This document shows positions 32,830 through 42,039 of a stretch of DNA of 64,000 bases, piece after piece. The notes below the pieces were generated by a model. That model was given only the letters and a program-made list of their open reading frames with translations, was not told the origin of the DNA and searched no databases. Position 1 is the first letter of the stretch. The number at the start of each line of letters is the position of its first letter. This stretch comes from JAJDNH01 sp964552395. GTDB lineage: Bacteria > Acidobacteriota > Thermoanaerobaculia > Thermoanaerobaculales > Sulfomarinibacteraceae. The stretch spans positions 62,001 through 126,000 of the forward strand of contig CAZKGM010000006.1 of NCBI GenBank assembly GCA_964552395.1. The letters are read 5' to 3'. The position numbers and the translations under genes are program-made.

Positions 32830-34211
32830 TCTGCAGGCACTCTGGCCCGACGCCGAGCCCCGCGACTACGTCCGTCTTCGGCAGGAAGCTCGATGCCGAG
32901 CGCCTTCACTCTGCGGAAGAAGGTCGAGCGATGCATCCCCAGCTCGCGGGCGGCGGCAACCCGGTTGTTCCGGTTGCGGCGAAGAGCCTCGGCGATGACC
33001 TCGGCCTCGGCGATTCGCACCGCAGAACGGACGTCCATCTGTACCACCACCCGACCACGCAGATGCTCCGGCAGATGGTGGGGCTCGATGCGTTCGTCCT
33101 GGCAGATGACGAAGGCATGCTCGATGGCGTTCTCCAGCTCGCGCACGTTCCCCGGCCAGTCATGGGCGGCGAGCAGCGCAATGGCCTCCGCGCTCAGCCC
33201 CTCGACGCGCCGTCCCTGCCGCCGATTGAGCCGAGCCACGAAATGGTCGGCGAGCAGTGGGATGTCCTCGCGCCGCCGTCGTAAGGGTGGCAGCTCCAGG
33301 CGCATGACGTTGATTCTGTAGTACAGGTCCTCGCGAAAGCCGTCATCGAGGACCAACGCACGGAGATCGCGGTTGGTGGCGGCAATCACCCGCACGTCGG
33401 CGTCAACAGGACCAGTGCCACCAAGGGGCTCAAAACGGTGCTCCTCGAGGACGCGCAGCAGTTTCACCTGGACAGCGGTGCTGATCTCGCCGATCTCATC
33501 CAGTAACAGGGTGCCGCCTTGCGCACGGGCAAAGCGTCCGGGGCGATCGCGGCGAGCGTCGGTATACGCTCCTGCACGGACGCCGAACAGCTCGGATTCG
33601 AGCAGCGTCTCCGGAACCGCCGCGCAGTTCACCGCCACGAACGGCGCCGCCCGCCGACGGCTCTCGCCATGAATCGCTCGGGCAAGGAGCTCCTTGCCGG
33701 TGCCCGTCTCCCCCTCGATGAGCACGGTACAGTCACTGTCCGCAACGGCGGGCAGGATTTCGAGAATGTTGCGCATCGTACGGCTGCAGCTGATCAGGTC
33801 GCCGATCGCGAACCGGCCCTCGAGCTCCTGCCGGAGCACCTCGACCAGCGTCAGGTCACGGAACGTCTCGGCTCCACCAATGACAGTGCCCTCCGGATCG
33901 CGCAGGAGCGCGGTGGAGACAGAGATGGGGATACGCCGGCCGTGACCGTCAACAATGAAACAGGGTTGGTTGATGATGGGGCGGCCGCTTTCCAGGGTAC
34001 GCTGGAGGGCGCAGGCTCCCTCGCACAAGCTGGCCCGAAAGACCTCGGCGCAGCGCCGTCCGATTGCCTCATCGCGGCTGATCCCGGTGATTTCCTCGGC
34101 GGCGCGGTTGAACGACGTGATGCACCAGTCGCCATCGACGGTGAACACGCCGTCCGAAATGCTCTCGAGAATGCTCTCGGTTGCTTCGCCATACCGTAGA
34201 CGCCCCGCCAA
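32826..34211 (-). CDS. PAS-domain sigma54-dependent transcriptional activator
   Basis: A 461-residue regulator with an N-terminal PAS domain (about 8-125) containing a C-x3-C pair (SLCEGACAL), a sigma54 AAA+ domain (P-loop GETGTGKE, Walker B GGTLLLDEIGE, RVIAATNRDLR, DWPGNVRELENAI) and a Fis-type helix-turn-helix (NNRVAAARELGMHRSTFFRR). The GAFTGA loop that contacts sigma54 reads GAYTDA, a variant known in this class. There is no receiver domain, so it should sense a signal through PAS, perhaps redox. TTG 34211 follows AAAGGAG. It faces the electron-transfer operon and is a good candidate for its activator. Confidence 0.92.
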   Translation of the reverse strand: MAGRLRYGEATESILESISDGVFTVDGDWCITSFNRAAEEITGISRDEAIGRRCAEVFRASLCEGACALQRTLESGRPIINQPCFIVDGHGRRIPISVSTALLRDPEGTVIGGAETFRDLTLVEVLRQELEGRFAIGDLISCSRTMRNILEILPAVADSDCTVLIEGETGTGKELLARAIHGESRRRAAPFVAVNCAAVPETLLESELFGVRAGAYTDARRDRPGRFARAQGGTLLLDEIGEISTAVQVKLLRVLEEHRFEPLGGTGPVDADVRVIAATNRDLRALVLDDGFREDLYYRINVMRLELPPLRRRREDIPLLADHFVARLNRRQGRRVEGLSAEAIALLAAHDWPGNVRELENAIEHAFVICQDERIEPHHLPEHLRGRVVVQMDVRSAVRIAEAEVIAEALRRNRNNRVAAARELGMHRSTFFRRVKALGIELPAEDGRSRGARRRARVPAD

Positions 34212-34612
34212 CGCGTCTCCTTTCTGTCGTCTCGGGCAGGTCTTAAGGCCGTCGAACGCCGGGCCGCGCAGGCGCCGCCCTCAATAGGAACATCGGGTGA
34301 CGCCGCGTTGGAGTCAACCTGCAGTTGTCCAGCATCACTTACGCGCGGTGCCAACTCGTCTAGGCGAAAGGCCCTCCAGGGCGTATTGCCGACGAGGAAG
34401 GGCACCAGCTGAACCGAGGCGTCAAGCTGGTGGAGATCGGAAGACCAACGGGAACATGCCGGCCCCGACAGAGTGTTGTGGTAGGAAACCGCTGGGTGCG
34501 GGGTTGCTCCTGGCAGGCCTTGTCGATGCGAATGGCAGACCGGCGGGTCAGCCCCAAGCGAAGGACGGCGTCCGACCACCTCGTTCGGCCGGACGGGAGA
34601 GGAGAAACGAAG
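34212..34612. other. Divergent intergenic region, 400 nt
   Basis: It lies between the sigma54 activator and the plus-strand secreted protein gene. I see no conserved frame, no -24/-12 promoter and no strong hairpin. It should hold both genes' promoters. Confidence 0.4.
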
Positions 34613-35521
34613 ATGAGAGGCATGAGAGCGCTGGGCATCGGATCTCTGGTCCTCGCGGCCATGCTCCTGATGGTCCTGCCGGTTTCGGCGGGGCTGTACT
34701 TCGAGCAAAGCGTGACCACCGAGGGGCACGGGCGTGGCATGGAGATGAAGATCAAGGGCTGGGCAGAGTCCGGCAAGGCCAAGATCCTCTACGAGGACAG
34801 CAACAACCCGATCCTGCACAAGGGCGACTACCTCCTGACCCTCGACGGAGGGAAGACGGTCTATCTGATCGACCCGGAAAAGAAGACCTACTCGAAGTGG
34901 AGCATGGAAGAGCTGTTCGCCTTCATGAACCGTCTCGGCCAGTCGACCGGCGGCATGGTCAAGATCGACTTCCAGGATCCTCACAGCCAGACGCTGGTCA
35001 CCGAGCCGGGCGGCACCGTCCTCGGTCACTCGACAACGCACTACAAGTGGAAGTCGGGCTTCACAATGGACATGAAGGTGGCCTTCATGCACACCAGGGA
35101 CCGCCTCGACACCGTGACGGACGCGTGGGTGACGAAGGACGTCTTCGATCCGGGCCTGTTCTCCTGGCTCCGCGCCACGGTGCCGACGACCGGAGATCCC
35201 GACCTGGACAAGATCCTGAAGACCAACACCCGAGTCATGGGCCACGGTCTCCTGCTCAAGATGAACCAGACCACCATCACGACCAACAAGAAGGGCAAGC
35301 AACGGACATCGACGACGCACTTCGAGGTCACCAAGCTGGTCCAGAAGAACGTCGACGACTCGATCTTCGCCATGCCGTCCGGATACTCCGAAGCTCCACT
35401 ACTACCTGAGATGGGCGCTTCACCGGATCAGGGCGGCAACGGCAAGGGACACGGATCTCAGGACGAGGAACACAAGAGCCCCATGAACTCGCTCAAGAGC
35501 CTCTTCGGCAAGAAGCACTAG
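34613..35521 (+). CDS. Secreted/periplasmic protein, DUF4412-like
   Basis: A 302-residue exported protein: signal peptide MRGMRALGIGSLVLAAMLLM... with cleavage near VSAG. The mature part is beta-rich: YFEQSVTTEGHGRGMEMKIKGW, DYLLTLDGGKTVYLIDPEKKTY, like the DUF4412 lipid-binding-type fold that samples a molecule 'marked in the structure'. The tail is rich in Gly, Lys, Asp and His. ATG 34613 follows AGAGGAGAAACGAAG. The function is unknown; similar proteins are often listed as outer-membrane-lipoprotein-sorting-like, which is not established here. Confidence 0.7.
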   Translation: MRGMRALGIGSLVLAAMLLMVLPVSAGLYFEQSVTTEGHGRGMEMKIKGWAESGKAKILYEDSNNPILHKGDYLLTLDGGKTVYLIDPEKKTYSKWSMEELFAFMNRLGQSTGGMVKIDFQDPHSQTLVTEPGGTVLGHSTTHYKWKSGFTMDMKVAFMHTRDRLDTVTDAWVTKDVFDPGLFSWLRATVPTTGDPDLDKILKTNTRVMGHGLLLKMNQTTITTNKKGKQRTSTTHFEVTKLVQKNVDDSIFAMPSGYSEAPLLPEMGASPDQGGNGKGHGSQDEEHKSPMNSLKSLFGKKH

Positions 35522-35580
35522 GCCCGCCTGGGGAAGGACCGCGGGAGGTTCTGACGGGCCAGACGGCACGCGCTCCTCAT

Positions 35581-35599
35581 GGATGCGCTTCGCGCATCC
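35581..35599 (+). terminator. Hairpin after secreted-protein gene
   Basis: GGATGCGC TTC GCGCATCC forms a perfect 8-bp stem, 60 nt past the stop of the DUF4412-like gene and 128 nt past the end of the converging protease gene. It has no T run, so it may act in both directions or be a processing signal. Confidence 0.4.
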
Positions 35600-35726
35600 T
35601 CACCTGACGAAAGCAGAAGACTGGAAGAGCAAGGTTGGGAGGACGCTGCAATGGGATCGAGATGCACGAGCGCGTCGCACGCCCACTGCACGCGCAACGA
35701 CCCGGAGTGACGCCCGACCCCGCCGA

Positions 35727-38066
35727 CTACTTGACCACGACCGAGACTGCCGCGCCCAGATCGAGCGCTGCGCCACCCCACGCTCCGTCCACCAGCGGCG
35801 CGCCGGCCTGCACCAATATCTGACGCACGATCGAGGGTGACACTGTAGGATCGAGGCTCCTGATGAGCGCCGCCCCCGCGGCCGCGAACGGCGCCGCCAT
35901 CGAGGTCCCGGACGAGGTGCCGAACTGCCCCTCATCCAGCGCGCCGTAAACGTTCTCGCCCGGGGCTGCCAGCGGCACCCTCGGGCTCCTGTTGGCGAAC
36001 GTCGCCAGGCCAGTGCCCCCAGCGTTGAGCGCCGTGACCGCTAGCACGTTGCTGTCGGTGGCCGGAAAGGAGAGCGTGGTCGCGGCGTCGTTGCCCGCCG
36101 AGGCCACAACCACGATCCCCATCGACTCGGCTCGCTCGAGCAGCAGATCGACCACGCTGGACCGTGCGTGGTAGGTCAACGACAGGTTGATCACGCTGAC
36201 ACCCCGGCTGATGGCGTCCGCCAACGCCAGCGCGAGCGAGAACGCAGTCCCGCCCCCGTCATCGTCGAGCACCCGGTACGGCAGGATCTCAGCGCCGGGA
36301 GCAGCGAGGGCCACGATCGAGGCGACGAACGTTCCATGCCCGGCGGCCTCGTCCACCAGGCCATCCCCGTCCTCGTCGATGCCGTCACGGGTTTCCCACG
36401 GCGAAGTGTCGCCGTCGATCAGATCCAGTCCGCCCGCCAGGATGCGTCCGGCGAGCACCTGGCTGCACGGATCCACGCCGGTGTCCATGACTGCAACCAC
36501 CACACCGCTGCCGTCGGCATTGGTGAGGGCTGGCGCCAGGTCGATCTGCGCCACCGCTGCCTGCCCGCGGTACTTCTGCTGGGTCGGGAACCGGTCTACG
36601 ACTGGAAACCGCTTGCGGGAGGTCTCGGGGTCGCGGAAACGATAGTTGGGCTCAATGGCAAGGACGTCCGGATCGGCCTTGACTGCAGCAAGCAGCTGAT
36701 CGGTCAGCTCGTCCTGCCACCGGAAGAGAACCCCAAAAGTTCCAATCGTTCCGATGACTTTGGCGCCGTAACGGGCCGCCACCAAGTCGGGATTGGCGCC
36801 ATCCACGAGCACGAGGAGCGCCTCGTGGGGCTCGAACTCCTGGCCCTCGATGGTCGGCGGGGCCGGGTTCTCCGCCCGCACCGACCGCGCGAGCAGGTCG
36901 CCCGCCACGTTCAGGAGCGCCTCGACGTGAACGGTCCACCCCGGTTGAATGTCCGCCGCCGAGTCGGCATCACCCTCGAACCGAGTCGTTGGCTGCAGCG
37001 CAACGGTGCGGCCGTCGTCCAGAGACAGAGAGCTCGACGTGACTGAAATGACCGTGCCCTCGATCTCGCGGTATCCCTGGCCGGCGTCCTCCTCTCCCTG
37101 GAGCTCGATCTTCACGGCGACGTAGGTCCCGGCGCCGATGTAGGCGGCCTTGACCTCCACGAACTGCCCCGCGCGGAGGTCGGAGTATGCGTAAAGCGGG
37201 CCCTCGTAGGCGGTCGAGGCCGTGACCCGATAGATCCGTCCGTCATCGAGAGAGAAGCCCTCGGGCGGCAGCATCCCGGTGACCAGTCCCTCGGCGTCAA
37301 ACTCGACGTCGCCGTCGCACGAGCTGCATCCACCTCCATCTCCGCCGCCTTCATCGCCACCCCCATCGCCCCCGTCGCCCCCGTCGCCCTCGTGGAGCTC
37401 GACCTCCGTGGCCGTCATGACCGTGGCCTCGAGCTGCCCGCGCGCGGTCACCGAGTCCCCGACGGAAAGAGCTGCAAGCGACTCGACGTTCTTGAAAACG
37501 GTTCCCTCCGTTACCAGAACCTGGTAGTCCTCGGCCTCCTGGATGCGGAGGGAAAAGCCGTCCTCGGCCACGGCCGTGACCACACCTTCGAGAGAGGTCT
37601 CCGACTCGAGCGCGAGCGACCTGAGGTTGCCGGCCGTGGCGGCACTTTCGGTTCCGGCAACGCCGGCCTTATCCATTGCCCCCGACGCTGACAGGCCGGC
37701 CAGCGACGCGACCGCCTGAGTACACAGCGGCGGTTGCGCCGGCGCGCGGCCGGCGGCCCGCCGCGCCACGCTGACATGGGTGGCGTGCACGATCGTCAGA
37801 GTCAAGCCTGCCTCCGCCGTACCGACCGCGCGCACCACGTCGCCAAGGGCGATCCGCGGTCCGAACCACTGCGTGCGGGCGTCGATGTGGAGGGTCGTCC
37901 CACCTTCCAGGTCAACCTCGGTCGGGAGATGCAGCGCCGTCACCCTCCCTTCGAGCGTCACCGCGGATGAGAGCTGATGCTCGCGGAGGGATGTGGCACC
38001 TGCTGAGGCGGCGAGTATGACGCCGGCCAGGGCAACGGCCAGGGTCGTGGCACGGCTGCGTTTCAT
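35727..38066 (-). CDS. Secreted subtilisin-family (S8) protease with DUF5666-like repeats
   Basis: A 779-residue exported protease, last gene of the sigma/CHAT operon. Signal peptide 1-24. Residues 35-100, 155-225, 255-325 and 335-400 are four repeats of a small beta domain beginning E-G-x-V-(T/I) and often having DDGR, like DUF5666. A Gly/Asp-rich linker with CSSC (247-250) separates repeats 2 and 3. Residues 412-480 form a fervidolysin-type propeptide. The catalytic domain has D528 (VMDTGVD), H577 (GHGTFVA), N659 (SAGND) and S722 (GTSMAAPF), all intact. DGIDEDGDGLVDE may bind Ca. It overlaps the CHAT stop (ATGA). Confidence 0.9.
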   Translation of the reverse strand: MKRSRATTLAVALAGVILAASAGATSLREHQLSSAVTLEGRVTALHLPTEVDLEGGTTLHIDARTQWFGPRIALGDVVRAVGTAEAGLTLTIVHATHVSVARRAAGRAPAQPPLCTQAVASLAGLSASGAMDKAGVAGTESAATAGNLRSLALESETSLEGVVTAVAEDGFSLRIQEAEDYQVLVTEGTVFKNVESLAALSVGDSVTARGQLEATVMTATEVELHEGDGGDGGDGGGDEGGGDGGGCSSCDGDVEFDAEGLVTGMLPPEGFSLDDGRIYRVTASTAYEGPLYAYSDLRAGQFVEVKAAYIGAGTYVAVKIELQGEEDAGQGYREIEGTVISVTSSSLSLDDGRTVALQPTTRFEGDADSAADIQPGWTVHVEALLNVAGDLLARSVRAENPAPPTIEGQEFEPHEALLVLVDGANPDLVAARYGAKVIGTIGTFGVLFRWQDELTDQLLAAVKADPDVLAIEPNYRFRDPETSRKRFPVVDRFPTQQKYRGQAAVAQIDLAPALTNADGSGVVVAVMDTGVDPCSQVLAGRILAGGLDLIDGDTSPWETRDGIDEDGDGLVDEAAGHGTFVASIVALAAPGAEILPYRVLDDDGGGTAFSLALALADAISRGVSVINLSLTYHARSSVVDLLLERAESMGIVVVASAGNDAATTLSFPATDSNVLAVTALNAGGTGLATFANRSPRVPLAAPGENVYGALDEGQFGTSSGTSMAAPFAAAGAALIRSLDPTVSPSIVRQILVQAGAPLVDGAWGGAALDLGAAVSVVVK

Positions 38067-40786
38067 GACGTCTCCCAAGGTCTCATGTCGCCGTAGAGAT
38101 GGAAGATTCCCCACGACGCCGGATGTGGGTCCAGCTCCGTGACGGCGGTCACGGCTTCGCGGTAGGCGCGCGCCGGATCGCCGGCGTCGCGCAGGCTGCG
38201 GTGTAGCTCGGTTCCGAATGTAAAGGCGACCTCGTCCCGCACCGCCCCGGTCGCCCCGACCACTGTCCGGACCCCGCCCGCGACCAGGGCCTGCAGGAAC
38301 CCTGCGTAGTGATCTCCGCCCCGCGCTCCAATCCGCAAGCCGGAGCACACGCCGAAGGTCACCACGTGTGCCGAGAGGCGCGTGGCGGCAACGTCGTGTA
38401 CGGTCACGTAGCCGTCGCTCAGCCGGAGACCTGAGGCCGACGGGGAGCCATCGAGAAACACGGCGTGCCCGGCAAGATGGACCATTTCATAGTTGGTCAG
38501 GAGGGCGAGGAACCCGCTCCGCCCAACCGTCTCCACCACCTTGGCGTCCGGAAGAACCTGCCGCAGCCGTCGGATCTCCTCCCCGACTAACGGCAGCCCC
38601 TCGTCAGACGCTCCGCTCAGCGCCACTGATTGCGGTCTTCGGGGGGAATGGCACAGCAGCCGGACGGCCGCTGCCGCCCCGGGCACCAGCGTGAACGGCC
38701 CCTGAGTCCCCAGCCGTCCCGCACCGGGGACCGGCAGAGCCGCCCACGGGAGGTGGTAGAGGCCGTCCTGGGGCGCCAGCCACAGCGGCCCCTCTCCGGA
38801 AGCGGCGATAGGGCCGAGCAGCAGCTCGCTCAGACGCTGCAGGCGTTGATCGAAGACGCGCCGCGAAGCGGTACGGGCGCCGTCAGCCGCCCAGGCGTCC
38901 GCGTCGAGGTGAAATCGGGCCGAGGCCACGAGCCGCCGGATCTCCCCGGCAACGCCGCGCCGGCGTTCCACTTGCAAGGAACCTGACGAGACGGCGAAGA
39001 TCACCAGGTCGTCCCGCCCCAGGAAGTACTCCAGGTAGCGGCTGCCGTGCGGCAGGAGCTGGGCGAGCTCGTCGATGACATCCGTCCCGCGGCCGAGGCC
39101 CGGCCTGAGCTCGGGGTGACGGCGAGCCAGCTCTGTTTCCACCTTCCGGAGCTCGTCGTCGAGAGCACGAATGGCGCCGGCAGCCCTCAGGCCCGAGCGC
39201 CGCAGCCTTCGCTCACTGTCGCCCTCGGCCTCGCGCAGCAGCGCGGAGAGGCGGCGCCTGAGCTCCTTCCAGCGTCGGATCTGCGGATCGTCTCCCCTGT
39301 CCGCACGGCGGCCGAGCTCGTTGACCAGCCAGCCGGTTCTCATCCTATTCGCCACCTCGAGAGCCCTCTTGCGGTCACTCGTGCGGCCGCGGTCCAGAAG
39401 CTGCGTCAGCAGATCGACGTAGACCTCTCCGCGAAGCGAGAGGAACGCCTGCTGGTCCGCAGCCGCCGCCAGGCGACCGTTGAGGAGATCGGCGTAGTGC
39501 GCCGCCCTCGTCAATGCGGCGATCGCGCGGTCCGGCTTACATCTGCCAACCGTGTGCCATGCGATCAGCTTCGCCCACGGCGAAGCACGACGCGCCACCA
39601 CGACCTCCCGTGCCAGCTTCAGGGCCGTCTCGCGGCGACCCCACTCGAGGGCGCGGCGGGCCGCCCAGGCAAGGGCGACCCAGCCCCTTCGCCGTAGGCC
39701 CGCCTTCTGGAGACGACGAGCGGCACCGGCCACGGCCCGAGGATCGCAGCTCGGGTCGAGCTGTGCGACATCACTCAGCAGCAGATCACGGGCGAGTGCG
39801 TAGCGGCCTCCGGAGAGCTCTCGAAAAGCGCGGCGCCACATGGCGACCTCGCCCTCCGCCGCCGTCACCACTGCCTCCAGCCGCCGACCCCGCAGCACCT
39901 CTCTCTCCAACCCCGTCCCGTCTGCCACCAGCACCGCATGCGCCAGACGGCGGCGAGCGGCAGCGGGATCGCCGAGGCTGACCTCGGCCTCGGCAAGGTC
40001 GAGCTCAGCCACCACCTCCACGCCGACGTCGCCCGAGCTGCGCGCGGCTTCAGCCACCGCCTGCCAACGTGCCAAAGCCTCATCGACCCAGCCGGCGCTG
40101 AACTCGGCCTCGGCCCGGTTCAGCTGAGCCTGTAGCGCCACGGCGGACCACCCCCGATCGGTGGCCACCGATGCGATCCTGCCATACTCCGCCACCGCCT
40201 CTCGCAACCGCCCCTCCGCTACCCAGACATTGGCCAGGTTGGCCTCGGTCACCAGGCGCCGGAGCGATCCCGCGGGGAGCGTGCGGCAAGCCCGCCGCCA
40301 CAGTCCGCGGGCCGTCGCCACCCGGTCCGCGGCGTCCTCGGCACAGCCCAGGTTGATCAGGACGGCAGCGCTTCTCTCGTTGTCGTTGCGAGCGCCAAAG
40401 CTGCCCCGTAGCCGCCCCGCGAGGGTACGCGCCTGCCGGAGGTTCAGCCGCTCGCCGTACAGATCGATCAGGGGAAGAGCCGCGCGGTCCGCCTGCTCGA
40501 CAAGGCCACGGCGGCGGAAGATCCGTGCCGCTGTGCCGAGGTGCCTCTCGGCAGCCTCCGCCTCCCCAGCGAGGTAGAACGCGATGCCAGCCGCCCAATC
40601 CACCCAGCCGCTCAGCTCCGCCGGGGCATTCCCGGAAAGGTCTCTCGCCCATTGCCGCGCCTCGCCGGGCTGACGTCGAACCAGCTCCTCGGCGAAACGC
40701 CGCAGGGCTTCACCGGCCGCTTGCGGATCGCCCTCGTCGAGGGCACGCCGCACGAGCGGCGGCAAACCGACGCTTCTAGCTGTCAT
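38063..40786 (-). CDS. TPR-CHAT protein (caspase-like cysteine protease)
   Basis: A 907-residue cytosolic protein. Residues 1-560 are helix pairs (TPR-like; for example ANVWVAEGRLREAVAEYGRIAS and ALEVANRMRTGWLVNELGRRA). Residues 570-900 are a CHAT domain: LPHGSRYLEYFLGRDDLVIFAV, PLWLAPQDGLYHLPWAALP, catalytic His in HLAGHA (H774) and catalytic Cys in FGVCSG (C814), then GGVRTVVGATGAV. Both catalytic residues are present, so it is probably an active protease. ATG 40786 overlaps the anti-sigma gene by 11 nt. In an operon with a sigma factor and a secreted protease it may cut the anti-sigma or pass on a signal. Confidence 0.9.
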   Translation of the reverse strand: MTARSVGLPPLVRRALDEGDPQAAGEALRRFAEELVRRQPGEARQWARDLSGNAPAELSGWVDWAAGIAFYLAGEAEAAERHLGTAARIFRRRGLVEQADRAALPLIDLYGERLNLRQARTLAGRLRGSFGARNDNERSAAVLINLGCAEDAADRVATARGLWRRACRTLPAGSLRRLVTEANLANVWVAEGRLREAVAEYGRIASVATDRGWSAVALQAQLNRAEAEFSAGWVDEALARWQAVAEAARSSGDVGVEVVAELDLAEAEVSLGDPAAARRRLAHAVLVADGTGLEREVLRGRRLEAVVTAAEGEVAMWRRAFRELSGGRYALARDLLLSDVAQLDPSCDPRAVAGAARRLQKAGLRRRGWVALAWAARRALEWGRRETALKLAREVVVARRASPWAKLIAWHTVGRCKPDRAIAALTRAAHYADLLNGRLAAAADQQAFLSLRGEVYVDLLTQLLDRGRTSDRKRALEVANRMRTGWLVNELGRRADRGDDPQIRRWKELRRRLSALLREAEGDSERRLRRSGLRAAGAIRALDDELRKVETELARRHPELRPGLGRGTDVIDELAQLLPHGSRYLEYFLGRDDLVIFAVSSGSLQVERRRGVAGEIRRLVASARFHLDADAWAADGARTASRRVFDQRLQRLSELLLGPIAASGEGPLWLAPQDGLYHLPWAALPVPGAGRLGTQGPFTLVPGAAAAVRLLCHSPRRPQSVALSGASDEGLPLVGEEIRRLRQVLPDAKVVETVGRSGFLALLTNYEMVHLAGHAVFLDGSPSASGLRLSDGYVTVHDVAATRLSAHVVTFGVCSGLRIGARGGDHYAGFLQALVAGGVRTVVGATGAVRDEVAFTFGTELHRSLRDAGDPARAYREAVTAVTELDPHPASWGIFHLYGDMRPWETS

Positions 40787-41372
40787 CACCTTCGCCGATG
40801 AGAAGGGACAGCAGGTCGATCCTGTGCTCGTGAAGCCACCAGGTCCCGCGGTAGACACCACCGGCGACGTGGTCGAGGTGGAACTCGCCCAGATTGTCGA
40901 TCTCTCCCTCGGCCGCCGCCCCGGACTCCTGCCCCAGCACGACCCTGCCGCTGCCGGCCGGTTCTCCCCGTTTGTCCGTGATCTGACCGTGGACGTCGAA
41001 CCGCGAGCCGCCCTGGGGCAGTACCTGCAGCACCACGCGGTACGGTCCCGCCTCGAAGTCGAACATCTGGGCCGCCCCAGCCGGTCCGCGAACCGCGGCG
41101 AATGCCGGCTCGGCGGCCGACGACGACCGCAGGCGCCCGGTCCAAGTCTGGCGCCGGGAACCCGGCCCGAGCTCACGAAACAGCGAGCGAAGGAGGTGGA
41201 GCTCCCGGGCATCGGTCTGCTCACGCTCGAGCTCATCGAGGTCGGCGAGCAGAGATTCCCAGCGAGCGAGGTCCTGCCGGCACCTTCCACATCCAGCCAG
41301 ATGCTCCCGCTCGGCCTCCGACCCTTTTCCGCCGAGGACCGCCAGAGCTCGCTCGTCGCTGAGGTGTGTCAT
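40776..41372 (-). CDS. Soluble zinc-finger (zf-HC2) anti-sigma-like protein
   Basis: A 198-residue protein. The N-terminal zinc finger is EHLAGCGRCRQ (H-x3-C-x2-C), the ZAS/zf-HC2 motif that holds an ECF sigma factor. Unlike most members it has no membrane helix. From about residue 100 a beta-rich domain follows (YRVVLQVLPQGG, FDVHGQITDKRGEPAGSGRVVL, GEFHLDHVAGGVYRGTWWL) like a carboxypeptidase-regulatory or Ig-like fold. ATG 41372 is chosen (GGAAGG 5 nt before); ATG 41375 is also possible. It lies 13 nt after the sigma gene. Release of the sigma may come by cleavage or by ligand binding. Confidence 0.8.
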   Translation of the reverse strand: MTHLSDERALAVLGGKGSEAEREHLAGCGRCRQDLARWESLLADLDELEREQTDARELHLLRSLFRELGPGSRRQTWTGRLRSSSAAEPAFAAVRGPAGAAQMFDFEAGPYRVVLQVLPQGGSRFDVHGQITDKRGEPAGSGRVVLGQESGAAAEGEIDNLGEFHLDHVAGGVYRGTWWLHEHRIDLLSLLIGEGDDS

Positions 41373-41385
41373 CATTCCCTTCCAC

Positions 41386-42039
41386 CTACCAGTGATCTGG
41401 ATCACACGATCGAGACATCCCGATCAAGATCTTCTTCAGGCGCTGAAGGCAGCGCCGCCGGATCGGGCCTATGGACGAGGTTGCCAGGCCCTCCCCCGCA
41501 GCCACCTCCTCGTAGGAGTCGCGAGGTTCCTTGAGGTCCAGGCGCTGGATCAGGCGCCGACATCGTTCGTCGAGCCGGCTCAGCGCCTGACGCACCTGTG
41601 CCAACCGCTGGTCCCTGTCGAGAGCTTCCTCGGGGGTTCGAGTGTCGACGGCCGACCACGGGTAGAGCTCGTCGCCTGGTCGACGCCGTCGGATGACCTC
41701 CTTGGCCTGATAGCGGGCGACCCCAGCCAGCCAACCCGGCAGCTTCTCCGGCTCGCGAAGGCGATCGAGCCCCTGCAGCGCCACGAGCGCGACGCGCTGT
41801 AGCACGTCGCGCGCCTCTTCCTGGTCGCAGCCAGTACGTCGGGCGACGGCCTTGACGACCGGACCATAGCGTACCCACAGTTCGTTCCACGCAGCCTCGT
41901 CACCGGTGAGGCATGCCCTCACGAGCTCACGGTCTCGGACGCGGGCCGAGCTCCAGTGGTCGGGATCGCGTTCCACCACGGGAGTATCGCAGAGCAGGCG
42001 AAGGAGACCGTTCGAATACCATCGACGGCGCCGTGACAC
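41386..42039 (-). CDS. ECF-type RNA polymerase sigma factor
   Basis: About 217 residues. Region 2: ELVRACLTGDEAAWNELWVRYGPVVKAVARRTG, then ARDVLQRVALVALQGL and the -10 contact area WLAGVARYQAKEVIRRRR. Region 4: LDERCRRLIQRL then YEEVAAGEGLATSSIGPIRRRCLQRLKK. The start is uncertain: GTG 42039 is the longest; internal starts before 'RDRELVRAC' are also possible. The pentapeptide DPDHW appears twice, near the N-terminus and at the very C-terminus. It is the first gene of the operon with anti-sigma, TPR-CHAT and subtilisin. Confidence 0.88.
   Translation of the reverse strand: MSRRRRWYSNGLLRLLCDTPVVERDPDHWSSARVRDRELVRACLTGDEAAWNELWVRYGPVVKAVARRTGCDQEEARDVLQRVALVALQGLDRLREPEKLPGWLAGVARYQAKEVIRRRRPGDELYPWSAVDTRTPEEALDRDQRLAQVRQALSRLDERCRRLIQRLDLKEPRDSYEEVAAGEGLATSSIGPIRRRCLQRLKKILIGMSRSCDPDHW

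Noticed and set aside
40787..41290. Upstream extension of the TPR-CHAT frame
   Set aside because: It lies within the anti-sigma gene in another frame; ATG 40786 gives a coupled start.
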